Counted from the stretch's first letter, positions 23,329 through 35,150 are shown. The stretch: 64,000 nt of DNA from Anoplolepis gracilipes (GCF_047496725.1 NC_132975.1:2776501-2840500); one strand, 5' to 3'. The notes: generated by a model from the sequence alone, not told the origin. Program-made: numbers and translations.

Positions 23329-24870
23329 TGTTACGTCCAGGCCCGTAGAGAGGATGGGTCAGAGGAAGGGCGTAACAAGAACTGTTCCGATGTCAAAAGT
23401 CTTATCGACGAGTGACTCGGTCGAACGAGCTGCAGGTTAGCAAACAGGTAAACGACGGGTGTCGTTATTACTCTGTTATGCGAACGCTCTCTCGATGGTC
23501 CCTTTTTGGTAAGAGAATCGAATCTCTTTTACGCGGGACGAGACCAAGTGTAATCTTTCGCGTGGAGAGAGTGAGGGAGTTAAATAAATTTACCGATCAT
23601 TTAATATTTAATTTAACATTTATTCAATTAATTCCTAACGTTGTACATATAATCTTATTGATATCGGCCTTAAAATTATTTGTATGTGTGTGTGTGTTTG
23701 TGTGTGTAGATCGCGGGTGTTACATACGTACGGAGGTCATCAACCAGAAAAGGAGGGGAACGAGTGCGATTCTAAAGATTTTATTCTGGTTGGTATTTGT
23801 TACAATAGTTTATAATAAGAAAAAAAATAATAATAATAAAGATTTGCGAACAGTGTTATGTATGTTACGGCGCGATTTCGCACACGGTCGTGTCGTTCGA
23901 TCTATGGTCTCGGTTGCACGCGAGAATCGGCGGGTCGGCGCGATTTTAGGCACTTTAAATAAAGAACAGGGTTGAATAAAGGGAAAAGAACGGCGGTGAA
24001 AGGGAAGGGAAATGGACTTACTACTTAGGCAGATTTGTTGCGTTTTTAGCTGCTGGTCAGGTTGTGGCTCAGTTGTGGCTCTTGCTCGGCAGGTGGTCGT
24101 TGTTGGGCACTGACTCTAATAGTTTTCAAAACTTAATCAGGACTCCCGATATGTGAAACGAATTCCTTGTCAGCGAACGACCGAAAATAGGAATGAGCGG
24201 GAGTAACTGTGCCGAATGAATCTAACGTTGTACTATCGACTGATTTGATTTTTTGGTGTTCGTAATGCGCGAGTCTTCCCTTTTTATATTAAATCTTGAG
24301 GGCGTGTTAATAATTTGGGCGGGAGTATTTTTGAGATTTTGACGTGTAAAAAGCTGTCGTTCGGTGAGATCCTTCGCCTCCTTATTTTTTATTGTTGCTG
24401 ATTGGTGGGCTCTGTATGGTCTCTTAGGAAATTTGGAGATTTTTCATTTGGTTATCTCCTGGGATTATGCAGCTGTTTTTATCCATTTATTTATTTAGGG
24501 GATCTCGCTATCGATCCTTTTCGGTCATTTCTTTGAACATCGATTTCAATGTTTAAAACATTTTTTCGTTCCGCGGCCCTCTTATGACTGATCGGGCAAT
24601 TATTTTTATAGGGCTTTATCTTTATAGGAGGTAAAGACGTGGAGCCGACAGTGCGTAGCGGCGTTATTTGTTTCTTTCTTAAGATTATGCAGCTGTGTTT
24701 GTCGATTTATTCATTTAGAGGATCTCACTATCGGTCCTTTCTGGTCGTTTCTTTTGACATCGTTTTCAATATTTTAAAATATTTTTCGTCGCGCGATCCT
24801 TTTTATGATTAGTCGGACGATTATTGTTCATTTCGTGGGAGGAAAAACGTGGAGCCGACAGGACGTAACA
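23329..24870 (+). mobile_element. Candidate solo LTR (1.54 kb)
   Basis: Starts TGTTACGTCC and ends in the exact complement GGACGTAACA, with AT-repeat flanks (TATAT / ATATA) that allow a short target duplication. AATAAA signals near 23958 and 23975 would end an R region on the plus strand. The 187-codon frame at 23412-23975 shows no known domain and is probably incidental. No gag or pol is present. Confidence 0.6.
24440..24870 (+). repeat. About 205-bp tandem duplication inside the LTR candidate
   Basis: The segment containing GATTATGCAGCTGT, GGATCTCRCTATCGRTCCTT and CGTGGAGCCGACAG occurs twice, at about 24470-24655 and 24683-24862. The copies differ at many scattered sites. Confidence 0.85.
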
Positions 24871-25299
24871 ATATATATTTAATGTTGTTTATTTATAAAA
24901 AATAGTTAATTCTAAGAGATGTAACATATCAAATAGTCTTTACGTGACGTCTCGTAGAAAAATATTCTATATATTTATACAACTTGATATGGCTTTCATT
25001 GTGTCACAAAAATATTTAAAATTTATATATATAAATAAGGATTAAAAATATAAAAAGTATAAATTATAGAAATTGTAAAACTATTTTATTTTGCAAGGAT
25101 TGTCTTATTCACTACAATTTCTATAATTTATATTTTTATATTGAATTGTAATATGAACTTTTATATATTTAAACTCTTTAGATATACATAAAAATATGTA
25201 AAATGTAATATGTAAAGATGTATATCATATTATATACTTATGGGAGCGTCGACGGAAAGCGGGCCACCGAGCTCCGCGCGGCGCATTATTGCATAAAAT

Positions 25300-25440
25300 T
25301 CTCTTTATTTAACTCGTCATTGCAAATATGTAAAGCTATATAAAAAAATATGTTGCATATATAAATCGATAGATTTTTTCCTGCTCTTTTTAATGATGCA
25401 GTTAATTTAATCGATGATGAAAAGTTTATAAAATGAAAGA
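25300..25440 (+). repeat. Dispersed repeat, copy 2 (also at 20830-20960)
   Basis: See the copy in the P-like intron. Part of this segment (CAAATATGTAAAGCT) is also complementary to AGCTTTACATATTTG at 25760, so the area 25310-25780 is itself an imperfect inverted repeat. Confidence 0.6.
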
Positions 25441-25761
25441 ATTAATATATGTTTATAATTCTGAGCAGAATAATCAATGATTGCAAACAATTTATTGTTG
25501 TTAACCAATCAGTCGCGCGCTAGACAGCTTGCCGCGCGCTCAACATGACGTCTTTAATAATTTTTTATTAGAGAACTATACATTTCTCTGTTTTCAAATT
25601 TGCAGAAGATATTCTTTACGAATTGTATTTTAGTTTAATATTTTTTATTTTGATTTCAAAGATGTCATATATTTTCGGAAAAATAGCAAAAAAATTTAAC
25701 TTAATTTATTTTTACTTATAAAATTAAATCGATTAAAATAACAGCACCATATTTTTTTAGC

Positions 25762-25941
25762 TTTACATATTTGAGCAATCTCGTCATTGCTCAAATATTA
25801 ATTCTACATATATTATATTTACTGAATCATCCGTAAAATTTACGGATAATTCAGTAAATATTGTAGATTAAAATGTAGAACGAGGCGTAAAAAATGTTTG
25901 ACTAGAGACAAAATTAACATTCGAGATAACTAACTTTTCTT
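25762..25941. repeat. 180-bp direct repeat, copy 1
   Basis: Identical base for base with 26168-26347. It contains two perfect hairpin blocks, GAGCAATCTCGTCATTGCTC and a 41-bp block around TCCGTAAAATTTACGGA. Confidence 0.97.
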
Positions 25942-26167
25942 CGCAAATATCCGTGAAAAATATTACTAATTTGTAAGCGTTATATTGGAACAATTATATA
26001 TTGGATTTTTCAAAAAGCAATGTTGCCTTCAAAACTACATGTATGTACAAATTTTTTAAGATTTTAAACTTTTTTTTCGGTGTGCTGAATTTTGGTCGCA
26101 AAGGTGTTGCTCCAGTTAATGTGGAATGATCCATTATATATTATATATGATTAATATAAATGAACAA

Positions 26168-26347
26168 TTTACATATTTGAGCAATCTCGTCATTGCTCAA
26201 ATATTAATTCTACATATATTATATTTACTGAATCATCCGTAAAATTTACGGATAATTCAGTAAATATTGTAGATTAAAATGTAGAACGAGGCGTAAAAAA
26301 TGTTTGACTAGAGACAAAATTAACATTCGAGATAACTAACTTTTCTT
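26168..26347. repeat. 180-bp direct repeat, copy 2
   Basis: Second identical copy, 226 bp after the first. Identity in otherwise eroded surroundings implies recent duplication, gene conversion, or short terminal repeats of a small element. The ends lack TG/CA. Confidence 0.97.
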
Positions 26348-26451
26348 ATATAATTCTTATATAATTTATTTATTTACAATTTTGTTATTGCTGGCATACA
26401 TAACATATTAAGATAATGAACATATTAATGAAAATATTTTGGTTATATATA

Positions 26452-27620
26452 CAGGGTGTCCGGTAATGACCGCCTCACCTCTCTAGGGCAGATAGAGCAG
26501 GTCAAACTGAACATAAAAGTCTTCTACCATTTTGCGATTTGCGCAATAATTATTAAACTATTAATTAAAAACGCTCAGCGAACGATATTACATATATATA
26601 TATATACAAAGTGTCCGGTAATAATCGCTTCACCTCTCTAGGACTGATAGAGCAAGTCAAAGTCCTCTACCATTTTGCGATTTGCGCAATAATTATTAAA
26701 ATATTAGAGCAAAATGGTAGCCCATGTAGCACACCTTCGTTTTATAAACGTTTTCTAAACGTATCCAATATTTTTTAACCGTCAAGCACCAATAAGAAAC
26801 GTTTCAACAGAAACATTTTTAAAATCATGGTTTAAGAAACGTATATTTTACGTTTCTATAAATAGAACAAAAATTAATGTTTTAATTCCAAATTATTATA
26901 CACATTATTAAGACTGTACTTATTAAGACGATCCCCAGATAGCACAGAAAACTAAAAGATGTCTAAAAGATGTCTTCTAAAAGTCATAATTACGTTAAGT
27001 CGACGAAAAGATGACTTTTTGATCATCTTTTCGACAAGACAAAAAAGATCTATTTTATAATATACTAATATAATATAATTTTATAATATTTTATAATATT
27101 TTATAATATTTTGTAATATTTTATAATATAGTGTTCTTTTGTTTGCCGCTACGTGGCGTGTTCAGACTTAACTCGTATTCAAGTTTTCATAACATGTATA
27201 TAAAACCTAAAAAAACAGGTACTAAAAGTATAATTTAAATTATGTCTTTTTTGTCAGTTTGACTTTTGATGTAATCTCGAGAAGAGATTCAGAACATGAA
27301 AATAGGTGGATCCATATTTGCATTATTTTATTGAATCTGTGGATAAACAAATTTTTTACAAATAAAGGAAAAAAATCGTATTTTGACAGTTTCTTAAACG
27401 TTTTTTTTTTGTTAGAAAATGACGTTTCCCTTAACGTTTTTTAAGTGGACATTTTAACCAATCAGAAACGTTTTTAAAAGCCGGTTTTAAAACGTTTCGC
27501 AGAAACATTTGTGAAACGTTTTTGAAACGAATATGTGCTACTTGGGAGAGGACTTTTATGTTCAGTTTGATCTGCTCTATCTGCCCTAGAGAGGTGAGGC
27601 GGTCATTACCGGACACCCTG
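26452..27620. mobile_element. TA-flanked element, CAGGGTGTCCGG ends
   Basis: Terminal inverted repeats of about 80 bp: CAGGGTGTCCGGTAATGACC at the left and its exact complement at 27601-27620, both next to TA. A partial second left end (CAAAGTGTCCGGTAATAATC) lies at 26608. The interior carries a further inverted-repeat element. No transposase is seen. Confidence 0.85.
26727..27548. mobile_element. Nested inverted-repeat element rich in AAACGTTT
   Basis: CCCATGTAGCACACCTTCG at the left pairs with CGAATATGTGCTACTTGGG at the right. Many AAACGTTT and GAAACGTT blocks lie within. It is nested inside 26452-27620. Confidence 0.6.
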
Positions 27621-27649
27621 TATATACATATTATATAAGAATGTGAATT

Positions 27650-28000
27650 ATATAAAAATAACACAATTAAATATTTTTTATTTGTAACTTTTACTCATAT
27701 AAATTTTTACAAAGTAATACAAAAAAATATTTATTAATATATGTATAATAACATTTGTCATTTATAAAATTTTTATTGTAAAACATTATTATTAATAACA
27801 ATATAATTTTTATCATAATAATTCGCCTGACTCGCTATTATCATCTCCAATATATATTATATATACGTTATGTACATATATATATATATATATATACATA
27901 TATAATTATATATAAATATCTATACATAAAAGAAAACATTTGTATAATAAGATCGAGAACCAGCGAAAATGAAAATATTTGCTAATAACTGGCTATTAGA
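27650..28000. other. Gene-free AT-rich stretch
   Basis: Only TA-rich sequence; nothing recognised. Confidence 0.6.
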
Positions 28001-28162
28001 GGCCAGGGGCAAAGTCTGTTGAGAAGTTTAGCACGGACTCAAACCAGGGACATACTCAGTTCAGCTCGGACTCAGACCAGTCTGTCGGTAAGGGGCAAAA
28101 TCTGTCGGTAAGGGGCAAACTATAAAACACCAAAATGGTGGTCTCGCCTAAACCGAGACCTT
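28000..28162. repeat. Short repeated blocks at the gypsy truncation point
   Basis: GTCTGTCGGTAAGGGGCAAA occurs twice in tandem at 28080-28120. TTTAGCACGGACTCAAACCA at about 28028 resembles TTTAGCACAGACTCGAACCA at about 3292, next to the other LTR copy. Confidence 0.6.
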
Positions 28163-29989
28163 TCGCTATCTGTCTATTAATCTGTGGTATTTCATCGGTT
28201 GTTTTTATTTCATGCTCAAGTATAGGGGATAAAGGAAGTGGATCGTTAGGAAGAGTGAATATGTCGTGATACGATAAAATTATATCTTCAATTTCTTTAC
28301 GTGATTCATTTATGTGATTAAGTCTAATATTATTCCTTAATCTCTGTAAATCAATCTCGCATTTGTTTAATGTAAAAACATGTGATTCATCGTACGGTAT
28401 TATTTCGGATATTTTATTTGTTAAATGATATGGAAGGATTGGATTGTTTTCTTGGTTAAGCCTAGTGATAGCCCCAATATCATTGTCAAATATAACTAAT
28501 ACAGATTTTTGATCTTTACTTAATTTATATTTTACTTTCTTTAATATATTGCCTAATTTAAAGCAATTATTTGTTAGTTCAAATTTATGCGCGTATAATA
28601 AATCTGTTCCTAAAATGCCATCGACATCTTTTATAAAATTGTCTTTTACTACCTGTATTTTATGTAATTTATTTTGAAATTTTGTGTTTACTGAATAAAG
28701 GCTATTACATACGGTTTGATTTATGCCTATTATTTCTATTCCTTTATCTCGCGTTACATTTTTATTCTTAAGTTTACTTTCGGATATCATTGTTATTTCA
28801 CTACCTGTATCTATCAGAAATTTTGCCTCGTCGAATGGATTCATTTTTAGTCGTACGACAGGTCTCGTTCTGACCAATCTTCTTCCGGGAGGGGCTTCGG
28901 TAACGTTGTTGATCCTTCCCCTTTCTCTTGAATCACCGTAGTTCCAGGTGGGTTGGCTGTTTTGTGGTCTCGGTGAAAATCCTTCTTCGCCAGATGATAC
29001 TTCTTAGTGCGGCAATCTTCCTCAACGTGTCCGTTCCGTTTACAGTAATTGCAGAACCTTACTTTTGGTTTTATATCTTGTTTATCCCTTTTGAAGTCCT
29101 TATTATCATTCCTGTCAAACATTCGGCTGTATCTGGTCTCTAAATCAAACATTCTGGCTGCTTCGAAAGTGCTCTGTAAATCGGTCGTTCTTTGTCCAAG
29201 TAAGAATATTGATATATCCCTTCTGGCGTTACGTTTAAATGCTCTCACAGATTCTTCAGTAGTAGTATTTCTCTTGTTTTGATCATCGAGGGATCATTGT
29301 TAATAGCAGTTATCACTTCATTATGAATTTTTAAAAATCGTTCTATAAATTCATCCACACTTTCGTTTGGCTTCTGTTTGCATAGGTTTCTTTTTGTAAC
29401 TAAAGCAGAGACATCTATTGTTTTACCATATAGAAATCGTACCTTTTCAATTAATTTGTCCAACGAAGGAATAGTGTCCGCTCTGATGGCTGTTGCTGCT
29501 TTGCCTTTTAATTTTTGCGATAGTATAGCTAGCAGTAAATATTGATGCTAATGTTCAACTAGTATCGTTCGAACACGCATGATCATGTTAATAAATTGTT
29601 CCGCATTTTGTCCGTCAAACTTTGGTGTCATGGGGATGCACTTTTCATATTTCTCAATTTGGTCAATTGATGCTGTTTCTGTTAAGTCTTCTTCTGGGAG
29701 TCTTGGATACAAATTTTGAGATGTATGATAAGTTGGTCTTCCTTCTATTCGCGCTTCAAGTTGTTCGATTTTCTCTCCTAATTTTATCCATCATAACATT
29801 CACTACTGTTGTTATTTCATTAGGAGCGCTTGGTTGGCGTATTGGTGATTGAGTTCGCGACATGTTATTGGGTGCTGTCACGTAGTCTTGTACCAGAATT
29901 GAATTTAATGAAGATTCTGTTAGACTTACGTTGGTTCGAGTTTCTCTCCAATGCCACTGTGGACCCAGGTTGTCTGATTGGTCCTTCAC
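28163..29989 (-). pseudogene. Gag-protease remnant of the errantivirus-like family
   Basis: The minus strand reads gag from about 29989. The capsid-like region includes KFDGQNAEQFINMI (about 29620) and FIERFLKIHNEV (about 29350), and the zinc knuckle is CNYCKRNGHVEEDC (about 29050). The protease frame (28877-28163) has FLIDTGSEI (about 28815) and ILGTDLL (about 28620). Breaks include a frame change near 29780, a stop near 29560, and frame changes near 29250 and 28860. Similarity to the family stops near 28163, just before the reverse transcriptase would begin. The remaining pol, env and 3' LTR are absent. Confidence 0.82.
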
Positions 29990-30182
29990 CTGCGTTAGTT
30001 TTGCCTAAGCCTCACGGTTACGCGGATCCCAGACTAACTGTCACCAAAAACTGTGAACTGTGTGTAGGGTGCTTCGCAATTCAGTTAAGATTTTGTAGAA
30101 TGCACTGCATTTCACAATTCACTTTTCTTATGAGTTCAATACGAGGCACAGTTTAGTATTCCGCACCGCTGTCACCAATTTA

Positions 30183-30463
30183 TGTTGTGGACATTAGAAT
30201 AAGAATCTCTTTAAAAAAAAATCATTTATTTTATCAGAATTATTCACTACAATAAAAATTATTTACTATGATAAAAATTACTGGCTACGATTAATGCTAC
30301 TTGGCCCGTTGCCTCAGCGAGAATGCGTGCTCCCCCTGCTTTGTCCGTTCATCGCAAGAATTATCTTATCGCTTTGCTTTGTCTGTCGATCGAAGGAATT
30401 TCCTTATCGCTATAGTGTGTCACTCGCTGTGAACCACCTTATGCTTATACGACATATACAACA
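30183..30463 (-). mobile_element. 5' LTR of the minus-strand gypsy copy
   Basis: Complement of the LTR at 3001-3279. It begins TGTTGTATATG at 30463 and ends CCACAACA at 30183. The next minus-strand bases, TAAATTGGTGACAGCGGTGC, would include the primer-binding site and lead into gag. Confidence 0.88.
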
Positions 30464-30787
30464 CCCATAAATCAAATGAGATGTTTGACCGACAGTATCG
30501 AAAAGTGGATGTGGCTAAGTGTTTCCAATTCCTAAAAGTGGATGCAATGGCGCTGCTGCACAATATGTAGAAAGCGTTTTACGAAAAACGCCGGCATGGC
30601 CGCTCTTAGGTTTTTCTCTAGCAGTGTTACCAGATTGGGGTTTTTTTTCCCCCAAAGTCGGGAATTTTCATGCCAATGAGGGAAATTTTGGGGAATGAAA
30701 ATTTGTGGGGAAAAATGTGGGTAACTTTTCGGATATGGGGTTTTTTTGGAGGAATTCATGATATGTTTTTTTTAGTGTTTTCGAATG

Positions 30788-30903
30788 CAGGTTTGATCAA
30801 TCCGAGAATAATGTGATTGACCAACCACTGCCATTTATTATTTAGAGAAATAGCTGTGATTGGTCAATGACGTCATTAATCGTTCTTGGATTGATCAAAC
30901 CTA
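30788..30903. mobile_element. Hairpin MITE nested in the hAT-like element
   Basis: CAGGTTTGATCAATCCGAGA pairs with TCTTGGATTGATCAAACCT. Inner blocks TGATTGACCA and TGATTGGTCA also pair. Confidence 0.7.
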
Positions 30904-31090
30904 TTTTTATTTAAAAAATAAGATCTTAAGACAATAAGATCTTGGCCCTGTCGTCTGGCCGATTTATAGCACTCTGCAAATAGAATGTCACATAATATCT
31001 GTTTGAAAACGTTTGATTGGATATAAGTGTCTGATTGGCTAATCATGCCTGTTACCCTAAACACCAATGCTGAATCTCATAAAACGCATT

Positions 31091-31729
31091 GGGTGCGTTC
31101 CTTTTGGACACTTACACGCTTAAAGCGCTTATAAGCATTGCTTACGCTGTTCCATTTGAAGTTATAAGCGCTTATAAACGCATTAATGACATCACTGTGA
31201 CGTCATAACTCGTGCTCACAAATGCTTATTTCATCGAGATAGGGCAGCAAAAGCGTGAGCGTTTACAGCGCGTGAGCGTTCATATGGAACGCACTCGTGG
31301 TATCGCATAATGAATAGAAAAATGGATTTAAATTGTAATGTGATTAATATATGATTAATAACTGAAATGTGATTTAAATTGTACATCAGTATATGATGGT
31401 AAAATCTTTTTTACGTAATTCTTTAGGCGTAATATTGCAGTTTTCTCGCAATACTTATTAAGAATTAAAAGAATGTTTTCTACTTCTGTTTTAAGTTTTA
31501 AAGAATCTCCATCGTCATTAAACAATATTTCAAACATTATTACAATTAGTGAACACAAAAGAACAATCTGTTTTTCCGCCATTTTGACATGCTCACGATG
31601 CTCATGCACCCAAAAGGAACAACTTTTCGTTTGCAATTTTAAGCGCTTAAGCAGCAAACGGAACGATTGAAAATAGCGCTTATAAGCGTGAGCGCTTACA
31701 GCGTGTGAGCGTTCATATGGAACGCACCC
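31091..31729. mobile_element. Inverted-repeat element, GGGTGCGTTCC ends
   Basis: Begins GGGTGCGTTCCTTTTGGACA and ends GTTCATATGGAACGCACCC. Sub-terminal AAGCGCTTATAAGC and AGCGTGAGCG blocks repeat, with a middle copy near 31245-31290. Confidence 0.7.
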
Positions 31730-31940
31730 ATTATCTATAGTTACGTATATAGATAAATGCGCGCATTTATAATATATATATTACGATCTATAATATTATA
31801 TTTATTTATAATATTATATATATTGTGATATGATATGTCATATTTTGGGGAAAATTTTGCAAAATATGATGAATTTGGGGAAAATTCATGAACAAAATGG
31901 GGAAATTCAGTTTTAGCCATCTGGCAACACTGTTCTCTGG

Positions 31941-32019
31941 TACTGGCTAAGTGAATATCTGAACGTAGCTTATATATATTGCTACTGGTTCGTAAAATTG
32001 TAAGAAAAATAAAGTAAAA
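31941..32019 (+). promoter_or_regulatory. Very short CIR1 upstream region next to a transposon end
   Basis: Only about 80 bp separate the right target duplication of the hAT-like element from the CIR1 ATG. It includes a TTATATATAT block near 31968. The core promoter must lie here, within the transposon, or upstream with the element as part of the 5' UTR. Confidence 0.4.
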
Positions 32020-34413
32020 ATGGGAAAAGGATTTAATAATTACATGTGCAAGAAGTTTTTTCATCCAGCATCACGAGATAATTTAAAACGAGTATGAAAG
32101 TGCATTTTAATATTTTTATTATAACAAAATATTTTTACATATTCTCTGAAAAAAATCATCTGAAAAAATGCTAACTCTTATAATTTGGCATACGTACATA
32201 AAATATTTTAGTTATGATTAAAAATCGGCTTTTCACATAATTCAGCAGTCATATTTTATTGAAATTCATTATATTTTTATATCTGAATCATAGCATTTTT
32301 TCTGTTGTATATATGAGAGAGGGAGAAAGAAAAAAAGAAGAAAAAATTTAATTAACTACTTTATAAGATAAAAAATTAAATGTAAAAAAAAAAAATAAAA
32401 ATTTACGATTTGTTTTTAATTGATATTGATTAAATTACATTATAACTTATAATTTATATTTGTTAATCTTACTTGTCAAATAGGTTATGTAGAAGTAAAT
32501 ACAAAATTTTTGAATACTTTTTAATCAGTTTTCAAATAGAATTTGAAAAGAATACAAATAAAATTTTATATTAATATTGAATTAAAAGTAAAATAGTCCT
32601 TGAATAGTTTTTAATAATTTTATTATGTATAACATAATACATGTTCAGAAATATTTTACAACAGAGATTAAAAAATTTTTTAAATCTTGGCAATATGCAT
32701 ATATTCATTTTTTTACATACCTTTTAAGTTCCAATAACTTTGTAACAAGCAAAGTGATATTTATTGATATTAAATATATGTTTTTATATCAGGTATGGAT
32801 GGCAGAACAGCAAGCAGAGGCTTACAAGAAGAAGCAGGAAGAACTACGAGTACAATATGAAAAAGAACAAGATCTTCATAATAATAAGTAAGTTTTACAA
32901 CATTGCACAAGTAAGGTTGTTTCTAATATAATATTTTCTACAGAGCATTGCTCAGCAAAGAAAGTAAGGATAAACTTAGTGTAAACTTCATGTATGAACC
33001 ACCTCCAGGAGCAAAAAAAGAAAGGGAGAAAGAAGACAATGAACCAGAGTATAAATTTGAGTGGCAGCGGAAATATAATGCTCCAAGAGAAAGTTACTGC
33101 AAAGGAGATAGTGAGATACGAGATCAACCCTTTGGTATACAAGTAAGGAATGTACGATGTATCAAATGTCACAAATGGGGACACATAAATACAGGTAATT
33201 TAACAATAACAATAATAACAATAATGTTACCAGATTATGCAATTATTCTTTACTTCTTTAAATATTAATTTATTTTTAAAATAAATGAATTAAACTTTAT
33301 CTATTATTCACAATCAGTTTACTTGATAATTGATTTTATATTTATCTCTTATTGCATCTTCAGTAAGCTGATAAGATTTATGGAATAATTTTTACCAAAT
33401 CTCCAATTTAGATATAAAATTATAAATTAGTCACAAGTAGTAATATCTTAATAATTTAATAACTGTATTAAAGAAATATAAACATAATAAAAAACTAAAC
33501 TTTGATAAATTATTTTTAGATAAGGAATGTCCATTATATAGTCAAGCAATGAGCGTTGTAATGGCAAATAATAATTTGCAAGTACCATCTGCCCCAGATA
33601 CTATGATACTTGTGCAACAAATGCGAGAAGATGGTTTGGCTCTGAAAAAGTAACATTACATCATAATCTGTATTATGTGCAAGTGTATAAATAAGATGTA
33701 GAAATATGTAAAAATAATATGTAATAAGAAATAAGTTTAATTAAATAAATAATGTAAATTGTGAAGCAGATTATTAAGGAGAGTATAAATAAATATTAAA
33801 TTATTAAATTAACTTCTAATATATATTGCAGATCTGTGTTGGATGCACAACAGCATTTACGAATTCCAGAACATGACCACTTTATGATCTCTGAAGATGA
33901 AGAGCAATCAGAATTGTCTTTCTTAAAATTGTTGTCAAAAAAGGAAAAAAAGAAATTATTATTGTAAGTTAATTGAACTATAATATACATATTTGTAATA
34001 TATATATACATAGCATATAATAATATACATACATATACAGGGTGTCACTTAATTGGTGCCCATTATTTATATAACGATATGCTTTGTGGAAACCTGAGTC
34101 GAAAAGTCCTCTACCATTTTGCGATTTGCACAATAATTATTAAACTATTAATTAACGCTCAGCGAACGATATATATATATACACATATATAAAAAGTGTC
34201 CAGTAATAATCGCTCCACCTCTCTAGGGCTGATAGAGCAGGTCAAACTGAACATAAAAGTCCTCTACCATATTGCGATTTGCGCAATAATTATTAAAATA
34301 TTAATTAAAAACGCTCAGCGTATGAGCACACGCCGTATATAGTACTCAGCATATGTTCAGTTTGACTTGCTCTATCAGCCCTAGAGAGGTGGGACGATTA
34401 TTACCGGACACTT

Positions 34414-34455
<42 letters not shown>

Positions 34456-35150
34456 CGTTCGCTGAGCGTTTTTAATTAATAGTTTAATAATTATTGCGCA
34501 AATCGCAATATGGTAGAGGACTTTTCGACTCAAGTTTCTACGAGGAATATCGCTATATAAATAGTAGGTGCCAATTAAGTGACACCTTGTATATATATAT
34601 ATATATATATAGTATATGTATCATATTTTCTCACTAATGATAGAATGGAAGAATATTTAAGATAGTTAGATATGTTTAAAATATAAATATTTCTTAAGTT
34701 TATTAAATTAAAAGGCATTTATCTTTGTAATTGAATTACAGGAAGCTACAGTTACTAGAAAAGAAAAATCGCACGAAAAAAAAAAGAAATCTGAAGAAAA
34801 AAAGGAGTAACAATAAAAAATCTGATAGTAATAGCAGTGACAGTAGCAGTGATAGTATTAATGATGTTAACGATAATAGTAGTAGCACACACATCAATAG
34901 TGATTCAGAAGATTCTCATTTGAAAAGAGGAAAAAAGAAAAGAAAAAGGTCTTACTCTAAAGAGAAAATTACGCATAAACATAAAAGAAAACGAAATAAC
35001 AATGTGCATAAATACAAACATAAAAAGAGAAATAGCAATATCGAACATGAGACAAATAAAAATCGCTATGATAAAGAAAGAAAAATTAAAAATGAAGATA
35101 AGGACAGAGACAATTTGCACAAAATAAAGAAAAAGCATGTTCATTATTAA
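32020..35150 (+). CDS. CIR1: CIR1, CBF1-interacting corepressor (six exons)
   Basis: A 362-residue protein closely following CIR1, a nuclear corepressor that links CSL/Su(H) to histone deacetylases and is also associated with splicing. Exons: 32020-32091, 32793-32887, 32944-33194, 33520-33649, 33832-33963, 34742-35150. All junctions have GT/AG and keep frame (1089 nt). The start ATG opens MGKGFNNYMCKKFFHPAS, the conserved N-terminal block. Exon 2 gives VWMAEQQAEAYKKKQEEL; exon 3 gives NFMYEPPPGAKKE and EYKFEWQRK. A CCHC-type zinc knuckle occupies residues 128-143 (C128, C131, H136, C143). The last exon encodes a Ser/Lys-rich RS-like tail typical of the C-terminus. Intron 5 contains a nested pair of palindromic elements. 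An AATAAA lies at 35210. Confidence 0.95.
34038..34589. mobile_element. Nested TA-flanked palindromes in CIR1 intron 5
   Basis: The outer element begins CAGGGTGTCACTTAATTGG and ends with the complement CCAATTAAGTGACACCTTG; TA lies on both sides. Inside, 34193-34415 is a second palindrome with AGTGTCCAGTAATAATCGC and CGATTATTACCGGACACTTTG. The latter is the same family as 26452-27620, inserted near the centre of the first. Confidence 0.85.

Larger units (their letters stand above)
30622..31932. mobile_element. hAT-like non-autonomous element with 8-bp target duplication
   Basis: The left end reads CAGTGTTACCAGATTGGGG; the complement of the right end reads CAGTGTTGCCAGATGGCTA. The flanking octamers are TTCTCTAG (30614-30621) and TTCTCTGG (31933-31940), 7 of 8 alike. 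CAGTG-type ends plus an 8-bp duplication are the mark of the hAT superfamily. No transposase is left. The interior contains other inverted-repeat elements (30788-30903, 31091-31729). The right end lies only about 80 bp before the CIR1 start codon. Confidence 0.78.

Noticed and set aside
23412..23975. 187-codon ORF
   Set aside because: Lies wholly within the LTR candidate, ends at its AATAAA signals and resembles no protein family.
29622..30156. Plus-strand ORFs over the gag remnant
   Set aside because: Antisense readings of gag; the minus strand shows capsid and zinc-knuckle motifs.
31355..31657. 100-codon minus-strand ORF
   Set aside because: Lies inside the nested inverted-repeat element; it has no recognised domain and is hard to separate from chance in AT-rich sequence, though a decayed transposase end cannot be excluded.
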